Assembly (NCBI GenBank): GCA_016795375.1
Contig: JAEUHJ010000045.1
Span: 53,922 to 117,921, forward strand
From: Verrucomicrobiaceae bacterium
GTDB lineage: Bacteria > Verrucomicrobiota > Verrucomicrobiia > Verrucomicrobiales > Verrucomicrobiaceae
Direction: 5' to 3'
DNA: 64,000 bases
Under the pieces are notes generated by a model. That model did not search any database and was not told where the DNA came from. It was given only the letters and a program-made list of their open reading frames with translations. The translations under genes and the position numbers were made by a program. This document shows positions 15,615 to 24,618 of the stretch, piece after piece. Position 1 is the first letter of the stretch, and every line of letters starts with the position of its first letter.

Positions 15615-15688
15615 GAGGGCGTTACGGGACACTTCCCGTTAGAATGGGTAGCGCCCCACAACGTAGGCGCGAGGGAAAGACCTTTCCC
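15615..15688 (+). repeat. Structured hairpin repeat, copy A
   Basis: First of four related 74-76 bp copies (others at 22012, 23659 and 24820). Order: GGGCG; hairpin ACGGGA-CACT-TCCCGT; invariant AATGGGTAGCGCC, whose CGCCC can pair back to GGGCG; then hairpin GGGAAAGACCTTTCCC. It lies between the divergent ardC leader and the 3' end of the helicase gene. Confidence 0.75.
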
Positions 15689-15716
15689 ACCGAGAAATCA
15701 GGAAATTCGGCTAAAT

Positions 15717-18700
15717 TTAGGAAGAGATAATCACCCTGATCTTGGCCTGTGTGGTCTTACTCACATAAAGTTCCGTGGTCGCCAAAAGACGAAGAGCATC
15801 ATCAGTAATCGTCGCAATGGAAGCACCCGGTTGAACCAGCAGCATCTCGAACTCCAGCGCAGAGCGTCGAGACTTTTCTTTGAAAAACGTGAGATCCTTC
15901 ATATCACCCTTGAGGAACCGTGAATACCCCTCGCGCCTCCATCGTTCTTCGCGATTCTTGAGGTCGAAATAGAGAGACTGCACGCCGGCATGTTTCGCAA
16001 CTATGCTCTTCTGAGCCTGACCGCACAGGGTATAAAAATTTCGAATGTCCTGAGAGACCCGGCCTTCATGCGCTCCCTTGCAGTGAACCAAGGTCAGGCG
16101 GATTTTGCTCTCATCAACGTCCTTGATACAGACAAGGTCGGCGGCTTCACCGCTTCCGTCATCGTTGAAAATCAGGTCGTGTTCTGCTTCGATCTGCTGG
16201 AGCGTGAAATACTGGATCGTCTCCTTGTCCCGTGCCTTGTGCATGGACTCTCTGGTCAAATCGATAGCGCCCCAATTCCACGACTCAAGCCTTCCCTTGT
16301 CGAACAAGCCAGCGTTGAGGTTGGTCGGAATGTGGTAGCAGTTGTAAGAGTATGTGCCGTCTGCGTATCGAATGATGAATGGGTCGCGCTGCAAATACTC
16401 GGGGAGATCAATTGGCGCGTTATTACCGAAACGGAAGCGCACCAGCGGTCCTGAAAGATGATCGTGGCTGTAGCCGCCCGGAAGTTTGCCATCAATCGCA
16501 AGCCCATATTCTGATGAAAGAAGGTCGCTGGAAATGCGGATGGCAATTCTCCCATCAGACGCAACGCCGGAGATTGAGAGATCGACAGAGAAGACTGGAA
16601 CTTCGGTCTGTCCGAAGACGACGAACTGGCGGTCATTGAAGCGTGTTTGAGCTTGCTCACCCCATTGTGCCGCAATTGGAAAGGAGTCGTGTGGCTTTGA
16701 GATTTTCTGCGGGCGCAAGAAATCTTTGGTGATGTTTCTTTCATTGTCAGTGCGAGATGTCACCTTCGCCCAGGTGCTATTCGTCCATTCGATCCATTCG
16801 GATACAGGCGCAGATTTGTGTTGCCAGATTTTTCCCTTTCGTGCCGCGCATCCCCAGACGACTCGCTCTCCATTCTCATAGCCGAGGCAGGCGATGTTGC
16901 TCAAATGAGATTCGGACTTCTCGATGCTGGCCAAGCCGTCGGTGACGTTGGGTCCGAAGTATGACGTGAAACTGATTGCCCCGACTCGCGATGATCCAAG
17001 ACTCTTGACGAGCGGCATCTCCACATTGTTGAGGATGTTGAAGATGGGTTCGCCAGCATGCAGGCTGGTGTTGGCGCCCGTAACGATCTGGGCCATTTTC
17101 TCAGAACGAAGCCGCTTGAAGTCGCTGGCGTAAAGACACAGCATGCCCTTCTGCTTGTCCCATCGCAGGATGAGAAGGTCGTAGATGGTATCAAAGACGT
17201 TCTGGTAGTTTCCCCAGGAAATGCCGTTTGAACTGCAAATGACGGCAACGAGAACGCTTTCTGCTTCATTGTAGGCGTACCAGCTTTCGGCTTTGCTGGG
17301 CAGGACTTCGGTGAACCGCAATGGCTGCCAATCTTCACAGTCTGTCTTGAAGAACTGAGCAGAGAGGGCGGGTTTCAGATTCCACAGGGACAGGTGAGTA
17401 TGGAGGTCGCCTTGCTCACGAAGGCCAAAAACGACCTCTTGTAAGCGCAGCTCCTTTGCAACGCGCTCTTCGCTGAGCCGCTTGATTAGCTTGTCCCAGT
17501 CGGCTCCTTCCGCATAAAGATCCCTCAGTTTATCTTCGGCGTCCGGGTCGGCGACGTTCACAATGGCAGTGGCTTCTCCGACGTTTTTCGGGCCTTTCCG
17601 CGTGAATCGCCCGATGAACTGGAGAGTGATAGCGAGTGATTTGTGATTGTCGTGCAGTGCCGCAATTTTCAAATTGGGCAGGTCAAATCCCTCTCCAAGC
17701 ATATCAACGCAGATCACGATTCTGGAACCGTCAGGTCCGCGATCAAGCAGCTTTGACAATGCTGCCTTGTTGGCCGTCTGCCGCCCTGGCCCGGAATAGA
17801 TCACAACTGGCCGGTATTCCGGCGCAAGCTGTTGGTAGATTTGGAAAACTTCATCTGCCCGTTGCTGCTTCCATGTGCGGGCCATGAGCAAGTGATCAAG
17901 CTTGAGTTCATCACGATCCCGCCTCAAGGCTTTCACGGCCTCGGTCGCAATGGCAAAATCGCGTGCGCCTTGATCTCCATACTCTTCCACGGTCTTGAGG
18001 TGAATCGGCTGGTAGTAACCGGCGGCCTGTGCATCGCCCAGCTTGTAGTTGAAAATGATTTTGCCGTCTATGCGCTTGCCGTCTCGCCGAAATGGGGTGG
18101 CCGTAAATTGCAAGATGCGCTTCTTGAGAAACTGATCCCGAATCTTCTGCCAGGTCCTCGCCGTGATGTGATGTGCCTCATCGACAATCAAGTCTGAGCA
18201 GTTCTGCACGATGTAGGCAATTGCATCTGGAGCAGACGCTTCAAGTGAATGGGGCAGTGCGACGAGGACATTCGACTGTTCAACCAACTGCCTTGCTTCT
18301 TCGATGGTCTTTATGCCATTCGAGATGATAGCAACCCTTGGGCGCGAGATGTCAGGCGGAAGAACTTTGGCCTGAGAGAGCACCCCCAGGGAAATGAATT
18401 TGTTCGCGATTTGGCCCCGTAGAGCATCGCTTGGAACAACCACCAAAGCCTTCGTCAAACGAAGATAGACCAAGGCCGCCAGCATGGTTTCAGTCTTTCC
18501 TGTGCCGGTAGGCAGCACGACAGTGGAGGGTTCAAACTCAACCCCCACCGCGAAATGAGCAGCGATGGCATGGAGTGCCCCGATTTGTGGTGTTCTCAAA
18601 CCCGGCAGTCCCAGCTCTTCGTCCTCGGTGCGAAAATCAAATTTGTTTATCCAGCCATTACGGACTGACTCTGGGGTTCCGGCATGGGCGGCGAGCAGGC

Positions 18701-19010
18701 CAAGGGATTGCCACTTCAGGGAGAAGCTGGTTGGCAGCTCATCGCGATCTGCGATGTCCGCACTGGTCACAACCGGGAGGTTGGTCTTGACGCGCTTTGC
18801 GCCCTTATACTTCAAAAGGATCTGGTTGAACGGCGCTGGGAGGTCCAGAGAGATCAGGTCATGGTCTTTGAAGTCCGAAGCGCAAACCCGTGCAGCGATT
18901 TTGGCCCCACCAAACACTTGCTGAACAATGGAGTTCCCTCCAATCTTCATCCTGCGTTCGGGCAGGGCGGGCAGTTCCAAAAGGCCACTCCATTTGGTGA
19001 ACAGGTCCAT
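15717..19010 (-). CDS. SF2 DEAH-box helicase with PD-(D/E)XK-like C-terminus
   Basis: A 1097-residue protein. Superfamily 2 motifs: Walker A LPTGTGKTE at 166-174, DEAH at 277-280, 'TATPFR' (motif III) and 'LQFIGRFTRKG' (motif VI). The middle 400 residues are unassigned. Near the C-terminus 'EAADLVCI...IRLTLVHCKGA' (D958, HCK at 976-978) has the spacing of a PD-(D/E)XK site, but with Cys where Asp/Glu is usual, so activity is doubtful. This architecture is typical of restriction-type phage-defence helicases. It stands opposite the GmrSD-like gene. Start ATG 19010; M21 (18950) is an alternative. Confidence 0.82.
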   Translation of the reverse strand: MDLFTKWSGLLELPALPERRMKIGGNSIVQQVFGGAKIAARVCASDFKDHDLISLDLPAPFNQILLKYKGAKRVKTNLPVVTSADIADRDELPTSFSLKWQSLGLLAAHAGTPESVRNGWINKFDFRTEDEELGLPGLRTPQIGALHAIAAHFAVGVEFEPSTVVLPTGTGKTETMLAALVYLRLTKALVVVPSDALRGQIANKFISLGVLSQAKVLPPDISRPRVAIISNGIKTIEEARQLVEQSNVLVALPHSLEASAPDAIAYIVQNCSDLIVDEAHHITARTWQKIRDQFLKKRILQFTATPFRRDGKRIDGKIIFNYKLGDAQAAGYYQPIHLKTVEEYGDQGARDFAIATEAVKALRRDRDELKLDHLLMARTWKQQRADEVFQIYQQLAPEYRPVVIYSGPGRQTANKAALSKLLDRGPDGSRIVICVDMLGEGFDLPNLKIAALHDNHKSLAITLQFIGRFTRKGPKNVGEATAIVNVADPDAEDKLRDLYAEGADWDKLIKRLSEERVAKELRLQEVVFGLREQGDLHTHLSLWNLKPALSAQFFKTDCEDWQPLRFTEVLPSKAESWYAYNEAESVLVAVICSSNGISWGNYQNVFDTIYDLLILRWDKQKGMLCLYASDFKRLRSEKMAQIVTGANTSLHAGEPIFNILNNVEMPLVKSLGSSRVGAISFTSYFGPNVTDGLASIEKSESHLSNIACLGYENGERVVWGCAARKGKIWQHKSAPVSEWIEWTNSTWAKVTSRTDNERNITKDFLRPQKISKPHDSFPIAAQWGEQAQTRFNDRQFVVFGQTEVPVFSVDLSISGVASDGRIAIRISSDLLSSEYGLAIDGKLPGGYSHDHLSGPLVRFRFGNNAPIDLPEYLQRDPFIIRYADGTYSYNCYHIPTNLNAGLFDKGRLESWNWGAIDLTRESMHKARDKETIQYFTLQQIEAEHDLIFNDDGSGEAADLVCIKDVDESKIRLTLVHCKGAHEGRVSQDIRNFYTLCGQAQKSIVAKHAGVQSLYFDLKNREERWRREGYSRFLKGDMKDLTFFKEKSRRSALEFEMLLVQPGASIATITDDALRLLATTELYVSKTTQAKIRVIISS

Positions 19011-19130
19011 TCGTGGTTTTTAAATGATTTTGTGAATGTGCGCAAGGTGTGGTAGCACCATCCGCATTGCAAAGGCTGGGGAAGGCGGTTCACGCGAGGC
19101 GTCGCCTGCGGATGGGCGGGCACGATGAAG

Positions 19131-19152
19131 CGGCGAGAGAAAGACCTTTCCC
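19131..19152 (+). repeat. Partial copy of the hairpin repeat's 3' arm
   Basis: GAGAAAGACCTTTCCCGCC in this interval matches the terminal hairpin of copies A-D but lacks the upstream half. It lies about 100 bp before the DUF262 gene, the same position the full copies take relative to their cargo genes, so it may be a decayed fifth copy. Confidence 0.45.
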
Positions 19153-19250
19153 GCCAGAAGCCCTTGTTCAAAAACAGGAACACGTTTACAACCAGAAGAG
19201 AAAACAGCGCCACGAGAAAAGACGGCATCAACATCAGGAGAAAGTCGAAA

Positions 19251-20963
19251 ATGAGCTACATCCCCAAAACCATCAGCGAAGTCGTATCGGAATTTTTGAA
19301 CCGGACCACGTTCCTGCCAGCCATCCAGCGAGAATATGTGTGGGGAACCTACGCCATCGAAAAGCTCTTTGACTCGATCATGGGAGACTTTCCCATCAGC
19401 ACCTTTCTGTTCTGGAAGATCAAGGAAGAAAACAAAAGCGAATGGGTTGCTTATGAATTCATCCGGGATTACGACGCCGAAGCTCCGCACAACAAGGAAG
19501 CCAGCGTCAAGGGCATCAATCAAGACATCTATTTTGTGCTCGACGGGCAGCAACGGCTGACCTCGCTATTCATCGGACTGAAAGGCTCCTACCGGTATTT
19601 CTATTACCGGTGGCACAAGACCCGGCTTTACCTGAACCTCCTCAAGGAACCCATAAAGGACGACAATCCCGAAGAACTGACCTATCAGTTCAAATTCAGG
19701 GCAGACGCGCAGCCTGATCCCAGAGACTCCAGCCCGCAATATTGGTATCTGGTGGGCGACATCCTGAACTTCGACGACGCAGAAGATGCAAAGCGGAGCA
19801 TCAAACAGCAGTTGGCCGGGTTCTCGGACCATGAACGCGACATCGCCAATTCCCACATCGGACGCTTGCACTCCCGCATCAGCACGGCGCGGCTGCTGAA
19901 CTACTACGAGGAGAAATCGCAGGACTACGACAAGGTCGTGGAAGCATTCATCCGGGCGAACACCGGAGGCGTGAAGCTGGAATATAGCGACATCCTGCTT
20001 TCCACCGCTACGGCCAAGTGGGCGAACCTCAATGCGCGTGAGGAGATCCATTCATTCACCGACGACCTCAACGCCATCGGGAACGGTTATTCCTTCGGCA
20101 AGGACTTTGTTCTGAAAGGCTGCCTGTATCTCACCGAGGGTCTGCCCATTCAATACAAGGTTAAGAACTTCAACCGGACGAATTTGGAAAAGATCGAAAA
20201 CGCCTGGCCGAAGATCAAGGACAACCTCGAAGAGGCCATTCAGCTTGCGAGCCGGTTTGGCTTCAGTGACAAGAACATCGTGTCGAAGATCGCTCTGCTT
20301 CCTATTGCCTATTACCTCGGCAAGCTTGGGGCGAAGCACTTCGTCACGTCCTCCAACAAGGAGGATGTGAGAAACCAGCTCATCATGCAGAAATGGCTGG
20401 CGCTGGTGCTGCTCAAAAATGCGTTCGGCGGGTCATCCGATACCACGCTGACCAATCTTCAGCAGGTCATCAATGAACAGCCTGACTTCAAGAGCTTCCC
20501 TTACGAAGCCATGAACAAGCGGCTGAACATCGAGGCATCCTTTACCGACAGCGAGATTGAGAACCTGCTGGCGACGAACTACAGCACGAAATACAGCTAT
20601 CTGATCCTGGCGCTTTTGTATCCTGAGCGTGACTGGAAGGACAAAAACTACCATGAGGACCATGTGTTTCCAAAATCAGAATTCACGAATGCCAAGCTGA
20701 AAGCGCGGGGCTATGATGACGCGAAGATCGCGGAGTATCAGAAATGGTTCAACTGCATCCTCAACCTGGAGCTTCTGACTGACAGGGAGAATCTTGAAAA
20801 GAGCGCGGAAGATTTCGGCGACTGGTTTGCCAGCCGGGATGCGAACTTCAAAGACCGGCACGCGATCCCGACGCTTGAGTCCTATGATTTCGACAGTTTT
20901 CTGGAGTTCATCGAAAAGAGGCGGACAATCCTGGCCCGGAAGCTAAAGGCGTTTAGCATCTGA
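19251..20963 (+). CDS. GmrSD-like DUF262/DUF1524 protein (Type IV restriction type)
   Basis: A 570-residue protein. The N-terminal DUF262 (ParB/Srx-like NTPase fold) has 'FLPAIQREYVWG' near 22 and the signature DGQQR at 98-102 followed by 'LTSLFIG'. The C-terminal part has 'YHEDHVFPKSEF' near 470, the HNH-like signature of DUF1524. In GmrSD and related enzymes the N-terminal domain uses NTP to control the HNH nuclease, which cuts modified phage DNA. Start set at ATG 19251 with an AGGAGAAAG ribosome site; the upstream in-frame extension overlaps the hairpin fragment and is unlikely to be translated. It diverges from the SF2 helicase gene by 240 bp. Confidence 0.85.
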   Translation: MSYIPKTISEVVSEFLNRTTFLPAIQREYVWGTYAIEKLFDSIMGDFPISTFLFWKIKEENKSEWVAYEFIRDYDAEAPHNKEASVKGINQDIYFVLDGQQRLTSLFIGLKGSYRYFYYRWHKTRLYLNLLKEPIKDDNPEELTYQFKFRADAQPDPRDSSPQYWYLVGDILNFDDAEDAKRSIKQQLAGFSDHERDIANSHIGRLHSRISTARLLNYYEEKSQDYDKVVEAFIRANTGGVKLEYSDILLSTATAKWANLNAREEIHSFTDDLNAIGNGYSFGKDFVLKGCLYLTEGLPIQYKVKNFNRTNLEKIENAWPKIKDNLEEAIQLASRFGFSDKNIVSKIALLPIAYYLGKLGAKHFVTSSNKEDVRNQLIMQKWLALVLLKNAFGGSSDTTLTNLQQVINEQPDFKSFPYEAMNKRLNIEASFTDSEIENLLATNYSTKYSYLILALLYPERDWKDKNYHEDHVFPKSEFTNAKLKARGYDDAKIAEYQKWFNCILNLELLTDRENLEKSAEDFGDWFASRDANFKDRHAIPTLESYDFDSFLEFIEKRRTILARKLKAFSI

Positions 20964-20991
20964 TCCGTGGCAAGCCGGGGGCGAATCACGG

Positions 20992-21603
20992 TTACTTGTC
21001 AGGGAAGCCGTCTTTGTTTTCCTCCCACCATGATTTCCATTTCGTTACGCCTTCTGGCGTGGCGGCGGCTTTCAGCTCCGTTTTTGCAAAAGGAGCGGAG
21101 GGAATCCCCATCTTTGCAAGCGCTACAGCAAAGTCACCGGGAGGCACCTCCAGATTGGACTCGTCCATCAGTTCGATGAGCAGATTGGCTGCAAACTTGT
21201 TGTTGGCCGTGGTGAGGCTGTCGAGCGTGGTCTGCCGGTAATTCATGAGCATTCCCGATTTGGGCCTTCCCTCCTCCTTCTTGAAGAGCCGTTTGATGTA
21301 ATCGGCAGCGGACGGGCATTCGGTGATGTACCCAGCGGCCTTGGCGGCAATGGCTTTTTTCTCGGTCTCCTTGGAATAGACGTAGAAGTTCTGTTTGAAA
21401 AACATCAGGAGACCGGCCACCGAATCGTCTCCTGGAAGTGCCTTCACATCATCGAGCGCCGTAATGTCTCCGCGCATCAGACGTTCGCTTGCGCCTTTAA
21501 GAATTGCCATCGTCTGTCGCTGCTGCTCGGTCTGAGCGGATGCGGAAAGGAGCAGCAGGAGGCAGGCAGCAGAGGCAAGTAGGGCAGCGCGAAGTGTCAG
21601 CAT
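20992..21603 (-). CDS. Secreted protein of unknown function
   Basis: A 203-residue protein. The first about 24 residues form a signal peptide ('MLTLRAALLASAACLLLLLS', cleavage after the ASA before QTEQQ). The mature part is helical and ends with a 'TKWKSWWEENKDGFPDK' motif. That W-x-x-W-W-x-x-N ending is common in HEAT-like repeat proteins of Verrucomicrobia and Planctomycetes, to my knowledge. Start placed at ATG 21603 because it begins the signal peptide; the longer frame upstream has no such logic. It is convergent with the DUF262 gene. No function assigned. Confidence 0.65.
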   Translation of the reverse strand: MLTLRAALLASAACLLLLLSASAQTEQQRQTMAILKGASERLMRGDITALDDVKALPGDDSVAGLLMFFKQNFYVYSKETEKKAIAAKAAGYITECPSAADYIKRLFKKEEGRPKSGMLMNYRQTTLDSLTTANNKFAANLLIELMDESNLEVPPGDFAVALAKMGIPSAPFAKTELKAAATPEGVTKWKSWWEENKDGFPDK

Positions 21604-22011
21604 GGGAATGATTGGAGAAGTTGAGAAGGAAGTCTTTGAAGCGGAGATGAAACGGCACGATTCCCGCATTCCATGCGGAGAATCTGGCGCTGACGCGGGG
21701 AGAGCAAGCAAAGGAGAAGCGGCTCAGCGATGGGCTTCGCCTGCGAAGCTCAATGGATTCAAGCCTTGCGCAGAAAACGTGCTTCCCCGTTGGCTGGAAA
21801 TGGATTGGAAAGCGGACGGAACCGCAGCCGCTAAAGACTGGCGACAGATTGGGGGGGCGAAGGCGGACAATTTCAGTCGCCGTCTTGTGGCGAGGTTTGG
21901 TCCAAGAGGAATGCGGGGAGCAAGCTGGCCGTTTGGCGGTGCCGTGGAGGGCTTGTCCCGATCAAGCCGACGAATGGCGGGATTGCTCGCGGAAGCGGGG
22001 CGGGGTCCGTT
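21604..22011. other. Gene-free region before hairpin repeat copy B
   Basis: About 400 bp with no supportable gene. Near its end it shares a GACGAATGGCGG word with the leader of copy A and a GGATTGCTCG word with that of copy D, so homology between the cargo leaders extends some 50 bp upstream of the hairpin core. Confidence 0.4.
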
Positions 22012-22085
22012 GAGGGCGTTACGGGACACCTCCCGTTAGAATGGGTAGCGCCCCACAACGTAGGCGCGAGGGAAAGGCCTTTCCC
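22012..22085 (+). repeat. Structured hairpin repeat, copy B
   Basis: Differs from copy A by only two substitutions, both in apical or central positions (first hairpin loop CACC rather than CACT; second hairpin GGCC rather than GACC), leaving all stems intact. It ends 71 bp before the HNH nuclease start codon. Confidence 0.78.
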
Positions 22086-22156
22086 AACACCTGCAATGGG
22101 AGTTGAGGGACAATTTTCAGACTTGGATTTTCTCCTTGTCGTGCCTACGGTCGTGA

Positions 22157-22948
22157 ATGGCTGTCAGTTCTTCCACCATCAAGCGGCTGTTTGTGAAAGC
22201 CGGGAATAAATGCGCAATGCCCAAATGCCAGAGCCCTCTTTTGAAAGGAGAACAGGTGCTCGCGGAGATTTGCCACATTCGTGCGAGGCGAAAGGGAGGG
22301 GCGCGTTATGATCCAACGCTGACAGCCGTTGAAAAAGATGACTTCAAGAATTTGATCCTACTCTGTCCGACCTGTCACACGCTGGTAGATAAGGACCGGA
22401 AGACGTTCGACGTGGAGACATTGCAAGACATACAGCGCTATAGTGAAAGTGGAGGAGAGGTGGAGATCAGTGCCGAAGCCTCGCGCCAGGCTATGGTGAT
22501 TTTCAACAAGATCGTTGGCCCTGGAAGCACGAGGGCGGATGCTAAAGGTAATGCGGTTGCTGTGGCAATCGGAGGCGACAACCACGGTCCGATCACCATT
22601 CACCCGCCCCGGAAGGCGCGGAGCGAAACGCGAGGGTATCCCGCAAACAGCATTGGGGCGGATGCGAACCTGACGAACTACATCGAGTATCTATGCGGTC
22701 TGTATGTCGAGTACATGTCTCAGCTAGAAGATGAGGGAACAAGCTGGGCAAAGCTCGGCAGGCACATCAAAACAAAGTTCCGTCTGCAAAAGCGCACGCG
22801 CCATCATCTGTCGGCGGAACGGTTTTATGATCTGGTGGATTATCTGGTGAACGACAAGCTGGCAAACACGCCTGTCGGGAAGAAGCATCGGAGGGCTGGA
22901 ACAAAACTATGCCGAACGTATGAAGAATTCAGGTTCGGCGAAATGTGA
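22157..22948 (+). CDS. HNH endonuclease domain protein
   Basis: A 263-residue protein. Residues 15-80 form an HNH finger: C19/C24 in 'KCAMPKC', H40 in 'EICHIRARRKGG', N65 in 'KNLILLCPTCHTLVD', with C70/C73 as the second zinc pair and H74 as the last HNH residue. The C-terminal half ('DANLTNYIEYLCGLYVEYMS' onward) is a helical domain also found alone in uncharacterised proteins; here it may be a sensor or DNA-binding part. It probably cuts DNA as a stand-alone restriction or anti-phage nuclease. It is preceded by hairpin repeat copy B and transcribed alone. Confidence 0.85.
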   Translation: MAVSSSTIKRLFVKAGNKCAMPKCQSPLLKGEQVLAEICHIRARRKGGARYDPTLTAVEKDDFKNLILLCPTCHTLVDKDRKTFDVETLQDIQRYSESGGEVEISAEASRQAMVIFNKIVGPGSTRADAKGNAVAVAIGGDNHGPITIHPPRKARSETRGYPANSIGADANLTNYIEYLCGLYVEYMSQLEDEGTSWAKLGRHIKTKFRLQKRTRHHLSAERFYDLVDYLVNDKLANTPVGKKHRRAGTKLCRTYEEFRFGEM

Positions 22949-23002
22949 AAGCGCTCTTGTTCCAGGGAGCACTTCGGCTTGTTCGGTATTGCGATGGGGA
23001 AA

Positions 23003-23028
23003 GCCCGTCCAAGTTGCCTTGGACGGGC
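23003..23028. terminator. Bidirectional hairpin between convergent genes
   Basis: Perfect 10-bp stem GCCCGTCCAA/TTGGACGGGC (23003-23012 and 23019-23028) with a 6-nt loop. It lies between the stop of the HNH gene and the stop of the DUF6876-like gene. There is no long T-tract, but position and stability fit a shared terminator. Confidence 0.6.
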
Positions 23029-23039
23029 GAGCTGCCAGG

Positions 23040-23402
23040 CTAGTATTCGCTGGGCAGCATGATCACGCTGCCTGTGAAGTAGAAGGCAATCTCGTCGAGG
23101 GGGAAATCCGTGAAGGGGATTTCCTTTGAGAACACCACGTTGGAGTTGCCGTCTTCACAGGCGAGAGTTGCTGTGTGGTCAGGACTGACCTTCAGCCGCC
23201 AGAGTTGGAAGCCTTCTCCAGCGACAACGCGCATTGATTGTGCGAGCGCGATTTCATCGAGGAGCCAGTATGCTCCTCCGCATTCGGCTACGTGCTTTGC
23301 GCCATCGGTGTAAAGCACCTTCCGGGCGAGGCTGTGGCGATGCCATTCTTCAGTTCCGGTGAACTGGTTGAGGTCGCCTTTGGTGAGTGTCTTCTGTGTC
23401 AT
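23040..23402 (-). CDS. DUF6876-like mobile-element protein
   Basis: A 120-residue soluble protein beginning 'MTQKTLTKGDLNQFTGTEEW' and containing 'YTDGAKHVAECGGAYWLLDE' and 'QLWRLKV', then a C-terminal 'IPFTDFPLDEIAFYF'. This pattern matches, from memory, the DUF6876 family of plasmid and ICE proteins, whose function is unknown. A ribosome site (AAGGAGC) precedes the start. It diverges from the SNase gene across a leader containing hairpin repeat copy C. Confidence 0.7.
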   Translation of the reverse strand: MTQKTLTKGDLNQFTGTEEWHRHSLARKVLYTDGAKHVAECGGAYWLLDEIALAQSMRVVAGEGFQLWRLKVSPDHTATLACEDGNSNVVFSKEIPFTDFPLDEIAFYFTGSVIMLPSEY

Positions 23403-23477
23403 AGTTTGCTCCTTGTTTTGGTATCAGCCCACTTGCGGGGCGAGGGTGCAAGGGGCGGAGGCTATGAGGCTGATTGT

Positions 23478-23527
23478 CATGCCCCCAACACGGGAGCTAA
23501 GCGAATGGAGCGGGCCGGGGGTTGACT
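23478..23527. repeat. 48-50 bp duplicated block (first copy)
   Basis: From CATGCCC to GTTGACT this block is nearly identical to 24619-24666, differing by a 2-base indel and about two substitutions. Both copies lie in the leaders between a small left-pointing gene and a hairpin repeat, 130-155 bp upstream of the hairpin core. Confidence 0.7.
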
Positions 23528-23658
23528 TCAGACTGCCTCTGCCAGAACCAAGCCAGACCGCGAGTGGCACCAAAACTGGAGCGGCACAGGAGATCCAAAC
23601 GGCGTACTGTGCGCCGGAAGCGATGGCGGTGAGAAGACTCGACAGTCGGGAGCGGAGC

Positions 23659-23734
23659 CGGGGCGTTGCGGGGTGTCCCCGCTAGAATGGGTAGCGCCGC
23701 ACAGAATGTAGAAGCGAAGGGAAAGACTTTTCCC
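23659..23734 (+). repeat. Structured hairpin repeat, copy C (divergent, compensatory changes)
   Basis: The most divergent copy. The first hairpin is GCGGGG-TGT-CCCCGC instead of ACGGGA-CACT-TCCCGT: both outer A-T pairs have become G-C on both arms. The second hairpin is extended to AAGGGAAA-GACT-TTTCCCTT. The intervening TAGAATGGGTAGCGCC is unchanged. It ends 37 bp before the SNase start codon. Confidence 0.78.
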
Positions 23735-23771
23735 TTTAGATGTGATAGAGAAGACCGAAGGGAAGGTGCAA

Positions 23772-24269
23772 ATGAAGGGATTGGTTCACTCGGTATTGCT
23801 AACAATCGTGTTGCTCGCAGGTTTCCCTTTGCAGGGCCACGCCATATCCATCACGGGAAAGGTGGTTGCAGTCCAGGACGGTGATACGCTGACTGTTCTG
23901 ACTGACGCGAAGGAACAGAACAAGGTGAGACTGGATGGCATTGATGCCCCTGAATCGAAACAACCATTCGGCAGCGTGTCGAAGCAATCATTGTCAGAAA
24001 TGACGTTCGGGAAGATCGTAAGGGTTGAAGTGAGCGGGAAGGACCGATACCAAAGGACTCTCGGCCATGTTTATGCAGAAGAAGTTTGGGTGAACCTGGA
24101 ACAGGTGCGAAAAGGCTATGCCTGGCACTACAAAAAGTACAACAGGGACCCGCGTATCGACGATGCGGAGCAGATGGCTCGTCAGGCGAAGCGGGGGCTG
24201 TGGTCGGAGGCTTCACCGGTAGCGCCGTGGGAGTGGCGTGTGAGGAGCAAAAAGAAAGCCGCGCCATAA
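23772..24269 (+). CDS. Secreted staphylococcal-nuclease-like (SNase) protein
   Basis: A 165-residue thermonuclease-family protein. It has a signal peptide (residues 1-24, ending 'LQGHA') and then the OB-fold SNase domain with the catalytic set R53/E61 in 'VRLDGIDAPE' and R95 in 'KDRYQRTLG'; the 8-residue R-to-E spacing matches the family. It should be an exported Ca2+-dependent nuclease acting on DNA or RNA in the periplasm or outside. Similar genes are common on conjugative elements. Start at ATG 23772, preceded by GAAGGGAAGG; the upstream in-frame ATG at 23742 would bury the signal peptide. Hairpin copy C lies directly upstream. Confidence 0.9.
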   Translation: MKGLVHSVLLTIVLLAGFPLQGHAISITGKVVAVQDGDTLTVLTDAKEQNKVRLDGIDAPESKQPFGSVSKQSLSEMTFGKIVRVEVSGKDRYQRTLGHVYAEEVWVNLEQVRKGYAWHYKKYNRDPRIDDAEQMARQAKRGLWSEASPVAPWEWRVRSKKKAAP

Positions 24270-24279
24270 GACGCGGCTT
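24256..24279 (+). terminator. Hairpin overlapping the SNase stop codon
   Basis: AAGCCGCG at 24256-24263 pairs with CGCGGCTT at 24272-24279 around an 8-nt loop that contains the TAA stop, followed by CCTTC. Probable terminator, serving also the convergent small gene. Confidence 0.6.
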
Positions 24280-24295
24280 CCTTCAATGAACGCGA

Positions 24296-24544
24296 TCATG
24301 TGGCAACCGCGGCGGGGGACTGCTCTCGCTGCGCGATCCACTGTCCGGCTGCGGTGAGGACATCGGCAAGTCGCGGCAGGTCTCCGGGGAAGAAACTTGT
24401 GGTCTGACGCCATTCGTCTCCCAGCTTGTAGCTGCGGCTGATTGAGATGCTGTGATGATCGCTTTTGCCGTCTTTGCCGGCATTGAGCCAGATGGATGCT
24501 TTGATGCCGCCGTTTCTGATTTCGTGGACTGGTTTCTGTTTCAT
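24296..24544 (-). CDS. Small plasmid-type protein (unknown function)
   Basis: An 82-residue protein of the form 'MKQKPVHEIRNGGIKASIWL', then 'HSISISRSYKLGDEWRQTTS' and 'FFPGDLPRLADVLTAAGQWI'. Proteins of this shape recur on plasmids and integrative elements as uncharacterised small ORFs; the strand pattern loosely resembles a PC4-like ssDNA-binding fold, which is only a suggestion. Start at ATG 24544, preceded by AAGGAG; the longer upstream frame runs through the duplicated leader block and is not coding. It diverges from the Fic/pAgo operon. Confidence 0.6.
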   Translation of the reverse strand: MKQKPVHEIRNGGIKASIWLNAGKDGKSDHHSISISRSYKLGDEWRQTTSFFPGDLPRLADVLTAAGQWIAQREQSPAAVAT

Positions 24545-24618
24545 TTTGATCTCCTTGTTTTGGTTTCTCCCTCCTGGGATTGGGAGCGTTAAGGGCAGCC
24601 GAAGAAGCAGGGTGTTGT

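Noticed and set aside
15212..15716. Integron attC site interpretation of the hairpin repeat
   Set aside because: No IntI-type integrase insertion is seen in either recombinase and the RYYYAAC/GTTRRRY core is not clearly present. Kept only as an analogy.
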